Shown: positions 1 through 7,479, counted from the first letter of the stretch. The stretch: DNA of 10,612 bases from JALHFZ01 sp964483085 (GCA_964483085.1 CAYZZX010000058.1:1-10612); one strand, 5' to 3'. Numbers and translations: made by a program. The notes: generated by a model not told the origin, from the letters alone.

Positions 1-476
1 GGAATCATCAGCCACGCCAGACACATCAGCGCAACGACTGAAAATCCAGTATAGGTGGCTATGGTCATCTCGGAGCCCTTGACGGCGTTCATCAGCTTGC
101 CGTATCCGTAGCCTACCAGCGCTGCGATCGGAATGGCAATGGCAATCGACACCAGAAGCCATGCCAAACCCATCATATCCATCTCGATCGAACAGACGAG
201 CCCGAACATCCCGCAGACGATCCCTATGGGGAGCGCGAAGTTCGGTCCCGTGCCCGACTGTATCGCGGGAACCATGGCCAGAACGAGGATGCCGTTCATC
301 CCGGCGCGCTTGATCGTGTCGCTTACCAGTGTTGCCATGGATATCCCTACAAAGTGGCCGACAACCAGCGTGAAAATCCAGAACAGGGCGATTATCACCG
401 TCGGAAAGCCGATGTCTCCCGATAAACTTCTGAAAAAATGTAAAAAGGTGCTTTCTCTTCCTTTTATCTCAGGCAT
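1..476 (-). CDS. ABC importer permease, RbsC-like (BPD_transp_2 type), C-terminus beyond window
   Basis: Partial gene with 158 complete codons visible; it runs off the left edge without a stop. I read it from the minus strand, starting at the ATG at 474-476. It begins MPEIKGREST and is very hydrophobic. Likely membrane segments lie near residues 24-45 (PTVIIALFWIFTLVVGHFVG), 78-97, 100-120 and 140-158. The charged turn KRAGMNGILVLAMVPAIQSG resembles the start of ribose/nucleoside-type inner-membrane permeases, where an early helix is followed by a glycine-rich substrate-path segment. The start overlaps the end of the ATPase gene by 8 bp (ATGCCTGA), which indicates translational coupling. A strong ribosome site, GGAGGTGAG, lies about 8 bases upstream at 485-493. 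The role is inferred: one of the transmembrane subunits partnering the RbsA-like ATPase. A second permease gene often follows in such operons and would lie outside the window. Confidence 0.85.
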   Translation of the reverse strand, partial: MPEIKGRESTFLHFFRSLSGDIGFPTVIIALFWIFTLVVGHFVGISMATLVSDTIKRAGMNGILVLAMVPAIQSGTGPNFALPIGIVCGMFGLVCSIEMDMMGLAWLLVSIAIAIPIAALVGYGYGKLMNAVKGSEMTIATYTGFSVVALMCLAWLMI

Positions 477-2085
477 GAGCAGATCTCACCTCCGATGAAG
501 CGTCCCCTTTTGCCGCTCTGCTGCCGGACATCATCAGGCCGAAATCCACGTCGGACGCATCCGGAGGCAGCATGCCCTCGACCCTGCCCTCGCATATGAT
601 GACGATTCTGTCGCATATGCTCCGCAGCTCCGCGAGCTCCGACGAGGTCATGACGATTGTCAGGCCGAACTCCTGGTTGAGGTTCAAAAGCAGATCAAGA
701 ATCAGTTTCTTGGCTCCTATGTCGATGCCCCGGGTCGGCTCGGAGACAAAAAGAAAGACAGGGTTCTGGGTCAGCGCCCGGGCGACACAGACCTTCTGCT
801 GGTTGCCCCCGCTCAGGCTGCCCGCGTGCTGCAGAGGGGATTCGCAGCGGATATCGAGATCCTGAATCATCTTCAGGGCATGCTCCCTCATCTCGCCATC
901 ATTTTGAAAACGGAAGGGGCCGGCTTTTGTCAAAAACCTGTTTCCCACCTGCATGGCAGTGAAGGCGATGTTCAGTTCTATGGATTCATTGAGGAGGAGA
1001 CCGACTCCTTTTCTGTCTTCGCTGACAAAACCCATCCCCGATACGATCGCGGAGTGGGGGTCGTTGAGACTCATGGGGCTGCCGTCGAAGATAATCTCTC
1101 CCTTCGACGGATAGGTTCCCATAATGCCGTTTGCTATGCCGAGCTTCCCCTGGCCGGCTAGCCCTCCTATCCCAACGATCTCGCCCTTCCTGATCTCGAG
1201 GTCAACACCCTTGACCCTCTCGCCGGGCATGGCGACCCGCAGGTTTTTTACGCTCAGAAAAACTTCGTCCGACAGGATGCGTTTTTCCGACCGGGCTCTG
1301 CTGATCGCTACCTTGCGCCCTATCATCAAGGCGGCGATCTCCACGGCGCTTGTATCCTTTATGTTCTTGGTGGCCACAAGCTCTCCGTCCCGCAGTACCG
1401 TTACCCTGTCGGCTACATTGACTATCTCGTCAAGCCTGTGGCTGATAAAAACGATTCCGATTCCCTTCGCGGCAAGCCTTCTGATGGCAGCGAGCAGGTT
1501 CAAAGCCTCGGTCTCGGTCAGCACTGCCGTGGGCTCATCGAAAACAAGTATTTTTATTCCTGTCTTATCTATCTCCCGGGCGATCTCAACGAACTGCATA
1601 TGACCTACAGGCAGGCCCGCGACCATGATAAACTCATCAATCCCCATATCAAGGGTATCCAGGGCTCTGCGGGCATCGGTGTTCATCTTGACCATATCGA
1701 GCGTCTCAAGCCGTTTGCCGAGAACTCTGGAGACTACGTTCGGGATTGTGATCTCTCTGTTTATTTTTATGTTCTCTGAAATTGTAAATCCCGGGATCAG
1801 TATGAATTCCTGATGGACCATGCCGATTCCTGCGTACATCGCCTCGTGGGGCGATGTAAAATCAATCTTTTTTCCGTCTATCAGTACGTTGCCCTCGTAG
1901 CCTCCGGTACTTGTTATCACCGGCATCCCGAAGAGAATGTTCATCAATGTGGACTTGCCGGCGCCGTTTTCGCCGATAAGGGCGTGAACCTCTCCCTTTT
2001 TGACATCGAAAGTGATGTCCGATAAGACCCTGTTCCCGTAGTAGCTTTTTGATATGTTATTAAACTGGAGAAGGCTGTCGCTCAA
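469..2085 (-). CDS. RbsA/MglA-like ABC importer ATPase with two nucleotide-binding domains
   Basis: A 538-residue protein, slightly longer than the usual 490-510 for this family, which powers uptake of sugars, nucleosides or similar small solutes from the cytoplasmic face. Domain 1 has Walker A GENGAGKST (38-46), Q-loop Q92, signature-like LPVGHMQFVEIAR (158-170), Walker B ILVFDEP (179-185) and switch His216. Domain 2 has the degenerate Walker A typical of the family (GGLAGQGK, 307-314), signature LSGGNQQK (424-431) and Walker B-like LFVSEPTRGID (445-455). The start is TTG at 2083-2085, preceded by AGGGGG (2093-2098) at 7-base spacing, and it places Walker A at the expected distance. The 3' end overlaps the permease start by 8 bp. 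The 219-bp spacer upstream separates it from the binding-protein gene. Two motif departures are visible: LPVGH where LSVGQ is usual, and Ser in place of the Walker B Asp in domain 2. The substrate cannot be read from this subunit. Confidence 0.93.
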   Translation of the reverse strand: MSDSLLQFNNISKSYYGNRVLSDITFDVKKGEVHALIGENGAGKSTLMNILFGMPVITSTGGYEGNVLIDGKKIDFTSPHEAMYAGIGMVHQEFILIPGFTISENIKINREITIPNVVSRVLGKRLETLDMVKMNTDARRALDTLDMGIDEFIMVAGLPVGHMQFVEIAREIDKTGIKILVFDEPTAVLTETEALNLLAAIRRLAAKGIGIVFISHRLDEIVNVADRVTVLRDGELVATKNIKDTSAVEIAALMIGRKVAISRARSEKRILSDEVFLSVKNLRVAMPGERVKGVDLEIRKGEIVGIGGLAGQGKLGIANGIMGTYPSKGEIIFDGSPMSLNDPHSAIVSGMGFVSEDRKGVGLLLNESIELNIAFTAMQVGNRFLTKAGPFRFQNDGEMREHALKMIQDLDIRCESPLQHAGSLSGGNQQKVCVARALTQNPVFLFVSEPTRGIDIGAKKLILDLLLNLNQEFGLTIVMTSSELAELRSICDRIVIICEGRVEGMLPPDASDVDFGLMMSGSRAAKGDASSEVRSAHA

Positions 2086-2304
2086 CGCAATACCCCCTGC
2101 ACATCAAAGAATAATGATAAGTTATGGCAAAAGAGAGGACGAATGAACTCGACACCTGTGATTCGACTCTGACGTATTATGAAACCCTCTACGCCGGAAG
2201 CCCCCTCTCTGGTGAAGGATCCATTCGTCCTCGAAACAGCTTTTACTGGAGCTTTTTTGTTAAATCCTTCGCTCGCTGCAGTTCCTGTCTGTAAACTCCC
2301 GCCC
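2086..2304 (-). other. 219-bp spacer with nested inverted repeats; possible structured mRNA element or attenuator
   Basis: This spacer separates the binding-protein stop from the ATPase start and holds no credible gene. In the minus-strand transcript, GAGGACGAATG (2222-2232) pairs perfectly with CATTCGTCCTC (2135-2145), an 11-bp helix closing a 76-nt loop. Inside it, CACC (2211-2214) can pair with GGTG (2153-2156), and GGCGTA (2190-2195) with TACGTC (2171-2176, one G-U) around a 13-nt loop. The outer helix is followed at once by TCTTTT (2129-2134). I do not recognise a known riboswitch class. By analogy with other binding-protein operons, it may stabilise the upstream mRNA or partly terminate transcription, so that the binding protein is made in excess. 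I saw no convincing internal promoter. The pairing is visible in the sequence; the function is inferred. Confidence 0.45.
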
Positions 2305-3429
2305 TTAGTAGGTCAGGAAATCCATAAGGATGAACAGGAAGTTATCATACTTCTTGCCTGCTTCGTCGATATACGGATTTGTTTTGACCGCAACCTTTGC
2401 GTAATCGGCCATGCACTGCTCAAGAACCTTGATATCGAGCTTGTCGAAGGGCACTTCGCCCGCGATCACCTTGAACGCATACTCCGTACCGGCGACGGTA
2501 CCCATCATTGCAATCGGCACAGGCCAGGTGGAAAGCCTTCCGGACATTCCCTTTTCTTTCAGGATTCTGCGGGTCTCATCGATGACGTGCTTGATGTTGT
2601 CCTGCTTAGTGAGATCGGACTCGATGCCGAGAGCAGCCGGGAATCCGTGATAGGGGGACGGGCAGCAGGGCTGGGGATAGATGGCGCCTGTATCGACAAC
2701 GGATTTTATAAGGGGAATCTGCATGGCGCAGTTCGTCGAGAAGAAGGCGGTATCCTTGCCGTACTTTGCCACCATCTTCGGCACGTCTTCAAGGATGAAC
2801 TGCTGTGCGCCGGGAAGCCCCGAGTCGCCGGTGGGGTCCGGAGCTGTCGCGTCGACGAATTCAAGGTCCAGTTCAGCGCACTTCTTTTTCATAAGTTCTC
2901 TTCTGGATGAAAGAAGAACCTGAGACATATGGCGCGGGAAGGAGTAGTGAACAAAGACCTTCGCCCCGAGCTTTTTCGCCTGAACAGGAATTTCGTCGCC
3001 CATTGCGAGTTCGTCGGGCATCATGATAAGCTGCGCGCGGACGGCTACATCGGGAGGGTTCTCCTGAGGGGTGCTGTAGACGATGAATATATCGTCACGG
3101 GTTTCCAGCAGCTTATCGACCGCCGCGTTCGTTCCAGGGACAGCCTGGTTGATAATCAGGGCCTTGACATCCGGGTCGTAGGCGAGTTTTGCCACAACGC
3201 TGACCATCTGCTCCTGCTCCGCCATGAAGTTGTCCGGCCACGTGACGTGGACGATCCGATCGCCGTACTTATCAACCATCTCCTGGGCGGAACGGTACTC
3301 TTCCTCGTTCTGAGAAACAGTGTTTGTCACTATCGCTACCTTGCCCGGACCAGCAAAGGCCGGTACAACCGAAGAAACAAGACCCACGAGCATAACAAAA
3401 ACCAGCAAAATACCAAGTGCCTTCCTCAT
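2305..3429 (-). CDS. Secreted DUF3798-like periplasmic binding protein
   Basis: A 374-residue protein with a classical signal peptide: MRKALG, a hydrophobic core, then PAFA with cleavage likely after Ala26. No lipobox Cys is present, so it should be soluble in the periplasm. The mature part alternates short beta strands and helices in two lobes (KVAIVTNTVS at 30-39, ALIINQAVPG at 90-99, IFIVYST at 114-120, then GAKVFVHYSF at 155-164 and DTAFFSTNCA at 226-235), as in type I periplasmic binding proteins. I recognise the family as DUF3798, which has no established ligand; this is from memory. A paired-Cys segment, YPQPCCPSPYHG (251-262), stands out, with further Cys at 184, 234 and 339. GGGAGG (3437-3442) sits 7 bases before the ATG. 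It is the first gene after a clear promoter and precedes an RbsA-like ATPase and permease, so it is probably the importer's substrate-binding component. Confidence 0.82.
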   Translation of the reverse strand: MRKALGILLVFVMLVGLVSSVVPAFAGPGKVAIVTNTVSQNEEEYRSAQEMVDKYGDRIVHVTWPDNFMAEQEQMVSVVAKLAYDPDVKALIINQAVPGTNAAVDKLLETRDDIFIVYSTPQENPPDVAVRAQLIMMPDELAMGDEIPVQAKKLGAKVFVHYSFPRHMSQVLLSSRRELMKKKCAELDLEFVDATAPDPTGDSGLPGAQQFILEDVPKMVAKYGKDTAFFSTNCAMQIPLIKSVVDTGAIYPQPCCPSPYHGFPAALGIESDLTKQDNIKHVIDETRRILKEKGMSGRLSTWPVPIAMMGTVAGTEYAFKVIAGEVPFDKLDIKVLEQCMADYAKVAVKTNPYIDEAGKKYDNFLFILMDFLTY

Positions 3430-3456
3430 TTATTTCCCTCCCTTTCGATTGTAGGT

Positions 3457-3550
3457 GCCGAAAATGGTACTGAAGGAAAAATCCCCATAGACCTGATAAT
3501 AGGCCAGCTGTAATCTTTAGTCAATAGCTGATTTCTCCTCCAATTTCGGC
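3457..3550. repeat. 11-bp imperfect inverted repeat flanking the promoter
   Basis: GCCGAAAATGG (3457-3467) and CCAATTTCGGC (3540-3550) are inverted copies matching at 10 of 11 positions. One arm lies in the untranslated leader and the other just upstream of the -35 box, with centres about 83 bp apart, close to eight helical turns. This could be a pair of operator half-sites that allow looping, or chance. No regulator gene is visible in the window. Confidence 0.35.
3496..3524 (-). promoter_or_regulatory. Sigma-70-type promoter for the binding-protein operon
   Basis: On the minus strand the -35 box TTGACT (3519-3524) and the -10 box TATTAT (3496-3501) are separated by exactly 17 bases, both close to consensus. 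Transcription would start near 3489 and leave a leader of about 60 nt before the ATG at 3429. It lies in the spacer after the LolA-like gene and is the only strong promoter I found, so the left operon is probably transcribed independently. Confidence 0.75.
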
Positions 3551-3577
3551 CTTTTCCTAGCCGGCTGGTCCAACCGC

Positions 3578-4315
3578 TCACCGCAGGGAGGCCTTCGAGA
3601 AGACCGACTCGGGAATATCCACGTCGAACTCGATGGAGTCCACTATGTTTTCCGTTCCGTCTCCCGAGGCGAGGGCGTCCTTGAAGATCGACCGCTTCGG
3701 ATACCACCGGTCTTTCACCTGGAAAACCTCGAGAATTTCATAGGTCTTCAGAAGCTTTCCCCCCTTGGCGTACCGCTCCTCCCGCAGAGGCAGAAACCGC
3801 TCTCTGTCCACCCAGAGCTTTCTCGATTCGTAGGCGAGCCCGTCCTTCTTCGCCGACAGGCCGAGAATCACCGTCGGCCTGTCCGTCATCGTCTCCTCTC
3901 CGAGGATCGTCGCCTCGTAGAGATTGCTCAGTTTGGGGTCCTCCATGAAATCTTCGTAAGAAATGTCCGATCCCATGAGGGAGCGCCGGAGCATGTGCCC
4001 CGCGATCTTGATGGTGCGGTCGGAGTCGGGGGAGTAGATCCACAGTTCGTCCTTCAGCTTGAGCATTTTCGTTCCGGCCTCCCGGGGAGGGGAAAGATAT
4101 TCGCTGAAGGCCTTCTCCATCCCCTGGACCCAGGACTGAGACTGAATCGTCCGGGTTCCCCGGCGTCCCCGGACGATCATGGTGCTGGTGATTTTGCGGT
4201 TTTCAGCCACGAAATTTCCGTCCACCCGTTCGAGAATCTCCTGTCCGGTCAGATCGGCTCCTCCGGCCATGGCGGCCGAGAGCAGCACAAAGAGAATGCA
4301 GAAAATTTTTTTCAT
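3578..4315 (-). CDS. Secreted LolA-like outer-membrane lipoprotein-sorting family protein
   Basis: A 245-residue protein with an N-terminal signal peptide (MKKIFCILFVLLSAAMAGGA, cleavage near residue 20) and no lipobox, so probably a soluble periplasmic protein. The mature region begins with a helix (LTGQEILERVDGNF) followed by repeated beta strands (TSTMIVRGRRGTRTIQSQSW, LWIYSP at 91-96, TVILGLSAK at 148-156, RKLWVD at 165-170, RWYPKRSIF at 203-211). This is the layout of the LolA/LppX-like half-barrel that holds lipid. The stretch RRSLMGSDISYEDFME (110-125) is the most characteristic block of the 'outer membrane lipoprotein-sorting protein' family. It is the last gene of the five-gene run, and its ATG overlaps the preceding TGA by 4 bp. 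The inferred role is to carry a lipid or lipoprotein from the permeases to the outer membrane. Family members also occur with RND/MMPL exporters, so the cargo need not be lipoprotein. No clear terminator follows. Confidence 0.85.
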   Translation of the reverse strand: MKKIFCILFVLLSAAMAGGADLTGQEILERVDGNFVAENRKITSTMIVRGRRGTRTIQSQSWVQGMEKAFSEYLSPPREAGTKMLKLKDELWIYSPDSDRTIKIAGHMLRRSLMGSDISYEDFMEDPKLSNLYEATILGEETMTDRPTVILGLSAKKDGLAYESRKLWVDRERFLPLREERYAKGGKLLKTYEILEVFQVKDRWYPKRSIFKDALASGDGTENIVDSIEFDVDIPESVFSKASLR

Positions 4316-5586
4316 GACTCCAGCTCCTTCATCAGTTGAGCAGTCTGTCTTCGAAAGATGCCGATCCCGGCAAAGAGGGCGCCGAGAACGGACGCGAAGA
4401 CTCCCGGAAAAAATCCGATTGCGTAGCTTGCGGGGGTCACCTGGGCCCGGAAGACATTCGGCAGCATGAGGCTCGACTGGGAGAGGAATGACCCGAAATC
4501 CAGGCCGTGATACTGCAGATATGCCGTGACGGCTATCCCGAGGGCGGTGCCCGCTACCGATCCGGCGAGGCCGATGATCAGCGATTCAAAGACCATCCAG
4601 CGGTAGAGCCGCCCCTTTCCCTCCCCCATGGCCAGGCGCACTCCAATTTCCCCGTAGCGTCGCAGGCCGTTCATGAGCCCTGAATTCCACAGGACGATGG
4701 ACATGGCGGCCACGAAGATCCCCACGATGATCAGCCCCATGGAATCGGCGTAGATGAGATATTCGTCCAGTCCGTTCTGCTGCCCGAGGGTGACCATGAA
4801 AGGGGAGAATTCGTCGTCGTGACTCGAAAATTTCCCGTTGAAATCGCCTGCAAGGGAAACCATCTCTTTTTTTGAATAGACCATGTCCCGGGAAAAACCG
4901 ACGATCTCGCTGACCGTGTCCTCCATGTCGAGGGCGGCCTGGGCGTCCCGCAGATCGACGAGGATCATCCCCCGGTCGAGGGCGACGACGCCGAAGGAAA
5001 GGGTGCCGGCGACGGTGAAATTGGCGATGGCCATGGCGCCGTACATGGTGGATCCTATGAGGGTGACCGCATCCCCCGGATTCACACCGAGATTTTGCGC
5101 GAAATTGTCGCTTATCAGAATTTCGCCCCTCCCCCGGGGAAGTCGCCCCCGGACGAGGGCGTCTTCGAGGGGAAAAATAGATTTCTCCGGGGAATCGCTG
5201 CCCAGAAGATCGAGAGCCAGTCCGGCCACCGGCCCCTGGGCTCTCGTTTCTCCTTCGGCGTCAGGCACGTCGAGAAGGCCTCCGAAGCGGATGCGCCCCG
5301 TCCAGAACATATCCCCTTCCTGCTGCCGCAGCTGCGCGAGGATAGAGTCCCCATTCATGAGGGCCAGATCGTTGGGGTTCTGGTCGGCGAGTTCCCGCCA
5401 GGCCCGGGTGGTGATTTTGACGTGACCCGTGTCGTATTTTGCGGTGGAGCTGACCAGGTCGCCCAGAACACCCTGCATGAATCCGTAGAGCACCACCGTG
5501 AGAAAAACCCCCGCCGTGACCATGAGCACCGGAAAGAGGCTGCGGGAACGATCGCGAAGAAGCCCCTTGAGGACGAAACCGATCAT
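4312..5586 (-). CDS. ABC transporter permease, FtsX/MacB fold (LolC/E-like), second subunit
   Basis: A 424-residue protein with the four-helix FtsX/LolCE/MacB layout. TM1 lies at about 17-38, a large periplasmic domain at about 39-281, then TM2 at about 282-304, TM3 at 331-356 and TM4 at 386-410. The cytoplasmic block after TM2, GLRRYGEIGVRLAMGEGKGR (307-326), is the FtsX-family coupling segment that contacts the ATPase. In LolC/E and MacB such permeases do not pump across the membrane but use mechanical motion to extract or expel a substrate from the periplasmic side. The ATG overlaps the upstream permease's stop by 4 bp, and the stop overlaps the next ATG by 4 bp, so all three are translationally coupled. 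It differs clearly in sequence from the first permease, which suggests a heterodimer like LolC/LolE. The exact substrate is not evident. Confidence 0.9.
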   Translation of the reverse strand: MIGFVLKGLLRDRSRSLFPVLMVTAGVFLTVVLYGFMQGVLGDLVSSTAKYDTGHVKITTRAWRELADQNPNDLALMNGDSILAQLRQQEGDMFWTGRIRFGGLLDVPDAEGETRAQGPVAGLALDLLGSDSPEKSIFPLEDALVRGRLPRGRGEILISDNFAQNLGVNPGDAVTLIGSTMYGAMAIANFTVAGTLSFGVVALDRGMILVDLRDAQAALDMEDTVSEIVGFSRDMVYSKKEMVSLAGDFNGKFSSHDDEFSPFMVTLGQQNGLDEYLIYADSMGLIIVGIFVAAMSIVLWNSGLMNGLRRYGEIGVRLAMGEGKGRLYRWMVFESLIIGLAGSVAGTALGIAVTAYLQYHGLDFGSFLSQSSLMLPNVFRAQVTPASYAIGFFPGVFASVLGALFAGIGIFRRQTAQLMKELES

Positions 5587-6785
5587 GATGTTTTCCCCTG
5601 GAGGGCTTCAGTAGGCTTCAGCCGGGCTATCGTCCGGGTGGGGAGCCAGCTGACGATGGTGACGGTGATCATGACGATAATGCCCATGGTGAAGACGAGC
5701 CCCAGGGAGTAGACGGGGAAAAGCCGGTCCGATATGGCCATTCCGTACCCCTCCACAAGGGCCGGAATATGAATTCCCCGCTCGGCGATGAAGGAGAGCA
5801 GGGGATAGCCGACCATCAGGGCGAGGGCGACCGCAAGAACGCCGTGGAGGATTCCCTCGAGGGTGAAGAGCCAGATGACCTGCAGGCGGGTCATGCCGAG
5901 GGCGATGAGGGTGCCGATCTCCTTTCTCCGGCGGAAGATGGAGAGAACCTGGGTGTCGAAGATGGCGAGCATGGCAAGAAAGAGCAGGATGGCGTACAGC
6001 ACTATGGAGGAGAGAGATTTCGTCTCCATAACGGCGGTGAGATCCCGCAGAAGCCAGTCCTGATCCCGGAATATCCACCCCGAAGGGCTCTTCGGAGGGG
6101 AGACCCCGGCGCCGAGCACCACGAGGGTCGCTTCGTTATCCAGAACCGCCATCTTTCGAAGTGTCTCAAGGGGAACCCAGAGATTTCCGTTGTCTATGGT
6201 CTGAACCTGGGTGTCCATGATGGCGACGACCCTTCCGTCCCGGGCGTCGAAGGTGCCCGAGGCGTCCCGCCAGCGGATGGTGAGGGAGTCGCCGACGGCC
6301 AGGTTTTTGTTTCGGGCCATCTTCTTTCCGATCAGGACCGGCAGATCTTCCCTTCTTCCCGCGAGTTGGCCGGTGGGGATGGCGAGGACCTTCTGGGCGG
6401 GGTCGATCCCCCTGAGCAGTGCGGACTGCATTCTGCCCGAAGGGTAGATAGACGCGGAAAGAATGAGCACGGCGGCGGCTTTACCGTCCTCGATAAGGGC
6501 CTCCAGTTCCGGAGGAACAGGAGCGGAGCTCTCATCGAGGGTGAGGGGGTCGTAGGGGTCATACTTCTCGTGCCAGAACTGGCCGCCGCCTATTTCATCC
6601 TCGATGGTCGCCCGGCTGCTCTGGGCCAGCATCCCCGAATAGAGCCCCTCGAAGCCCACCATCACGAGGAAGGTCAGGGCCAGGACCGCCACGTTCAGCC
6701 ATGTCCGAAGGCCTGCTGCCCGGATATTCCGCCAGGCGAGCCTAAGAACAAGCACGGCCGTCCTCTCCCTTCCCGATAACCTCAT
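5583..6785 (-). CDS. ABC transporter permease, FtsX/MacB fold (LolC/E-like), first subunit
   Basis: A 400-residue protein with the same four-helix plan: TM1 at about 29-51, a periplasmic domain at about 52-258, TM2 at 259-283, TM3 at 305-333 and TM4 at 359-382. The family block after TM2 reads FRRRKEIGTLIALGMTRLQV (284-303). The ending PTRTIARLKPTEALQGK (382-398) is typical of LolC/E-type permeases, where a 'P..AL' tail follows the last helix. The start is uncertain. The ATG at 6783-6785 overlaps the ATPase gene by 44 bp and has GGAAGG upstream. An in-frame GTG at 6753-6755 would cut the overlap to 14 bp, has GGGAGAGG about 6 bases upstream and would remove ten polar residues. It pairs with the following permease and the preceding ATPase to form a LolCDE-like complex. 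Confidence 0.9.
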   Translation of the reverse strand: MRLSGRERTAVLVLRLAWRNIRAAGLRTWLNVAVLALTFLVMVGFEGLYSGMLAQSSRATIEDEIGGGQFWHEKYDPYDPLTLDESSAPVPPELEALIEDGKAAAVLILSASIYPSGRMQSALLRGIDPAQKVLAIPTGQLAGRREDLPVLIGKKMARNKNLAVGDSLTIRWRDASGTFDARDGRVVAIMDTQVQTIDNGNLWVPLETLRKMAVLDNEATLVVLGAGVSPPKSPSGWIFRDQDWLLRDLTAVMETKSLSSIVLYAILLFLAMLAIFDTQVLSIFRRRKEIGTLIALGMTRLQVIWLFTLEGILHGVLAVALALMVGYPLLSFIAERGIHIPALVEGYGMAISDRLFPVYSLGLVFTMGIIVMITVTIVSWLPTRTIARLKPTEALQGKTS

Positions 6786-7455
6786 CCTGGACGACCTTCC
6801 CGTCCACGAGACGGATTTTCCGCCTCAGGTATTTCATCACCTTTTCGTCGTGGGTGGCGAAGAGAAAGGTCGTCTTCAGTTCATGATTGAGCCGGACCAT
6901 CATCTCCAGGATATTGAAGGAGTTCTCGCTGTCCAGGTTCGCCGTGGGTTCGTCCGCAAGAATAAGCTCCGGCCGTTTCACCACCGCCCGGGCGACGGCC
7001 ACCCGCTGGCTCTGCCCTCCCGAAAGCTGGGATGGCCGGGAATCCCTCTTGTCCGTCAGCCCCACCCACTCGAGGGCGTCTTCCACCTTCCTCTTCCGCT
7101 CGCTCTTCTCCATCTCAAGAAGCAGGAGGGGGAATTCCACGTTTTCATAGACCGTATAGACGGGGAGGAGATTGTAGGTCTGAAAGATGAAGCCGATGTG
7201 ATGATTCCGCAGTCGGGCAGCTTCCTTCTGGGAGAGGTTTTCCACCCTGTTGCCGAGTACCGTGACGCTCCCCTCCGACGGAGAGTCGAGGGCGCCGATG
7301 ATGTTCAGCAGGGTTGTCTTTCCCGATCCGCTCGGGCCGATGAGCCCGGCGAATTCGCCCTTTGCGAAGGAAAGATCGATGGAGTCGAGGGCCGTGAAGA
7401 ATCCGCTTCCCACGGGGTACCGCTTGATCAGCTTCTCTGTGGTGATTATTGCCAT
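6742..7455 (-). CDS. ABC transporter ATPase, LolD/MacB family
   Basis: A 237-residue single-domain ATPase, the normal LolD/FtsE/MacB length. Walker A is GPSGSGKT (40-47), the Q-loop is in FQTYNLLP (Q92), the signature is LSGGQSQR (144-151), Walker B is LILADEPTANLD (164-175, catalytic Glu169) and the switch His is in ATHDEK (H202). FQ-YNLLP and the DEPTANLD ending of Walker B are typical of the LolD/MacB group. All catalytic residues are present, so it should be an active ATPase on the inner face of the membrane driving the two FtsX-type permeases encoded next. The ATG at 7453-7455 has a strong AGGAGG-type site (7463-7470) 7 bases upstream. It starts only 24 bp after the barrel gene's stop, within one operon. 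Confidence 0.93.
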   Translation of the reverse strand: MAIITTEKLIKRYPVGSGFFTALDSIDLSFAKGEFAGLIGPSGSGKTTLLNIIGALDSPSEGSVTVLGNRVENLSQKEAARLRNHHIGFIFQTYNLLPVYTVYENVEFPLLLLEMEKSERKRKVEDALEWVGLTDKRDSRPSQLSGGQSQRVAVARAVVKRPELILADEPTANLDSENSFNILEMMVRLNHELKTTFLFATHDEKVMKYLRRKIRLVDGKVVQDEVIGKGEDGRACS

Positions 7456-7479
7456 CCTGCTGCCTCCTCCTCTTTCTCT

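Noticed and set aside
2129..2232. tRNA-like look of the spacer (GAGTCGAATCAC resembles a T-loop)
   Set aside because: No five-base T-stem, no anticodon arm and no proper acceptor spacing on either strand.
2238..2258. AGCT-loop-AGCT followed by six T on the plus strand as a terminator
   Set aside because: The stem is only 4 bp, and no plus-strand gene precedes it.
1..3429. Lower GC in the left third as a sign of horizontal transfer
   Set aside because: By eye the drop is modest and uneven (some stretches match the right side), and there are no integrase, tRNA or direct-repeat borders. A sliding-window GC calculation would be needed.
3541..3577. Terminator after the LolA-like gene (CGGCT/GGCCG around AGGAAAA)
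   Set aside because: The stem is 5 bp with one wobble pair, and no U tract follows.
3426..3707. A 93-codon minus-strand frame covering the spacer and the end of the LolA-like gene
   Set aside because: It overlaps the real LolA-like gene in another frame and the promoter region, and has an unlikely composition.
5769..6779. A 336-codon plus-strand open frame opposite the first permease
   Set aside because: It is a low-complexity Glu/Gly/Asp-rich shadow of the permease gene with no domain or supporting start site.
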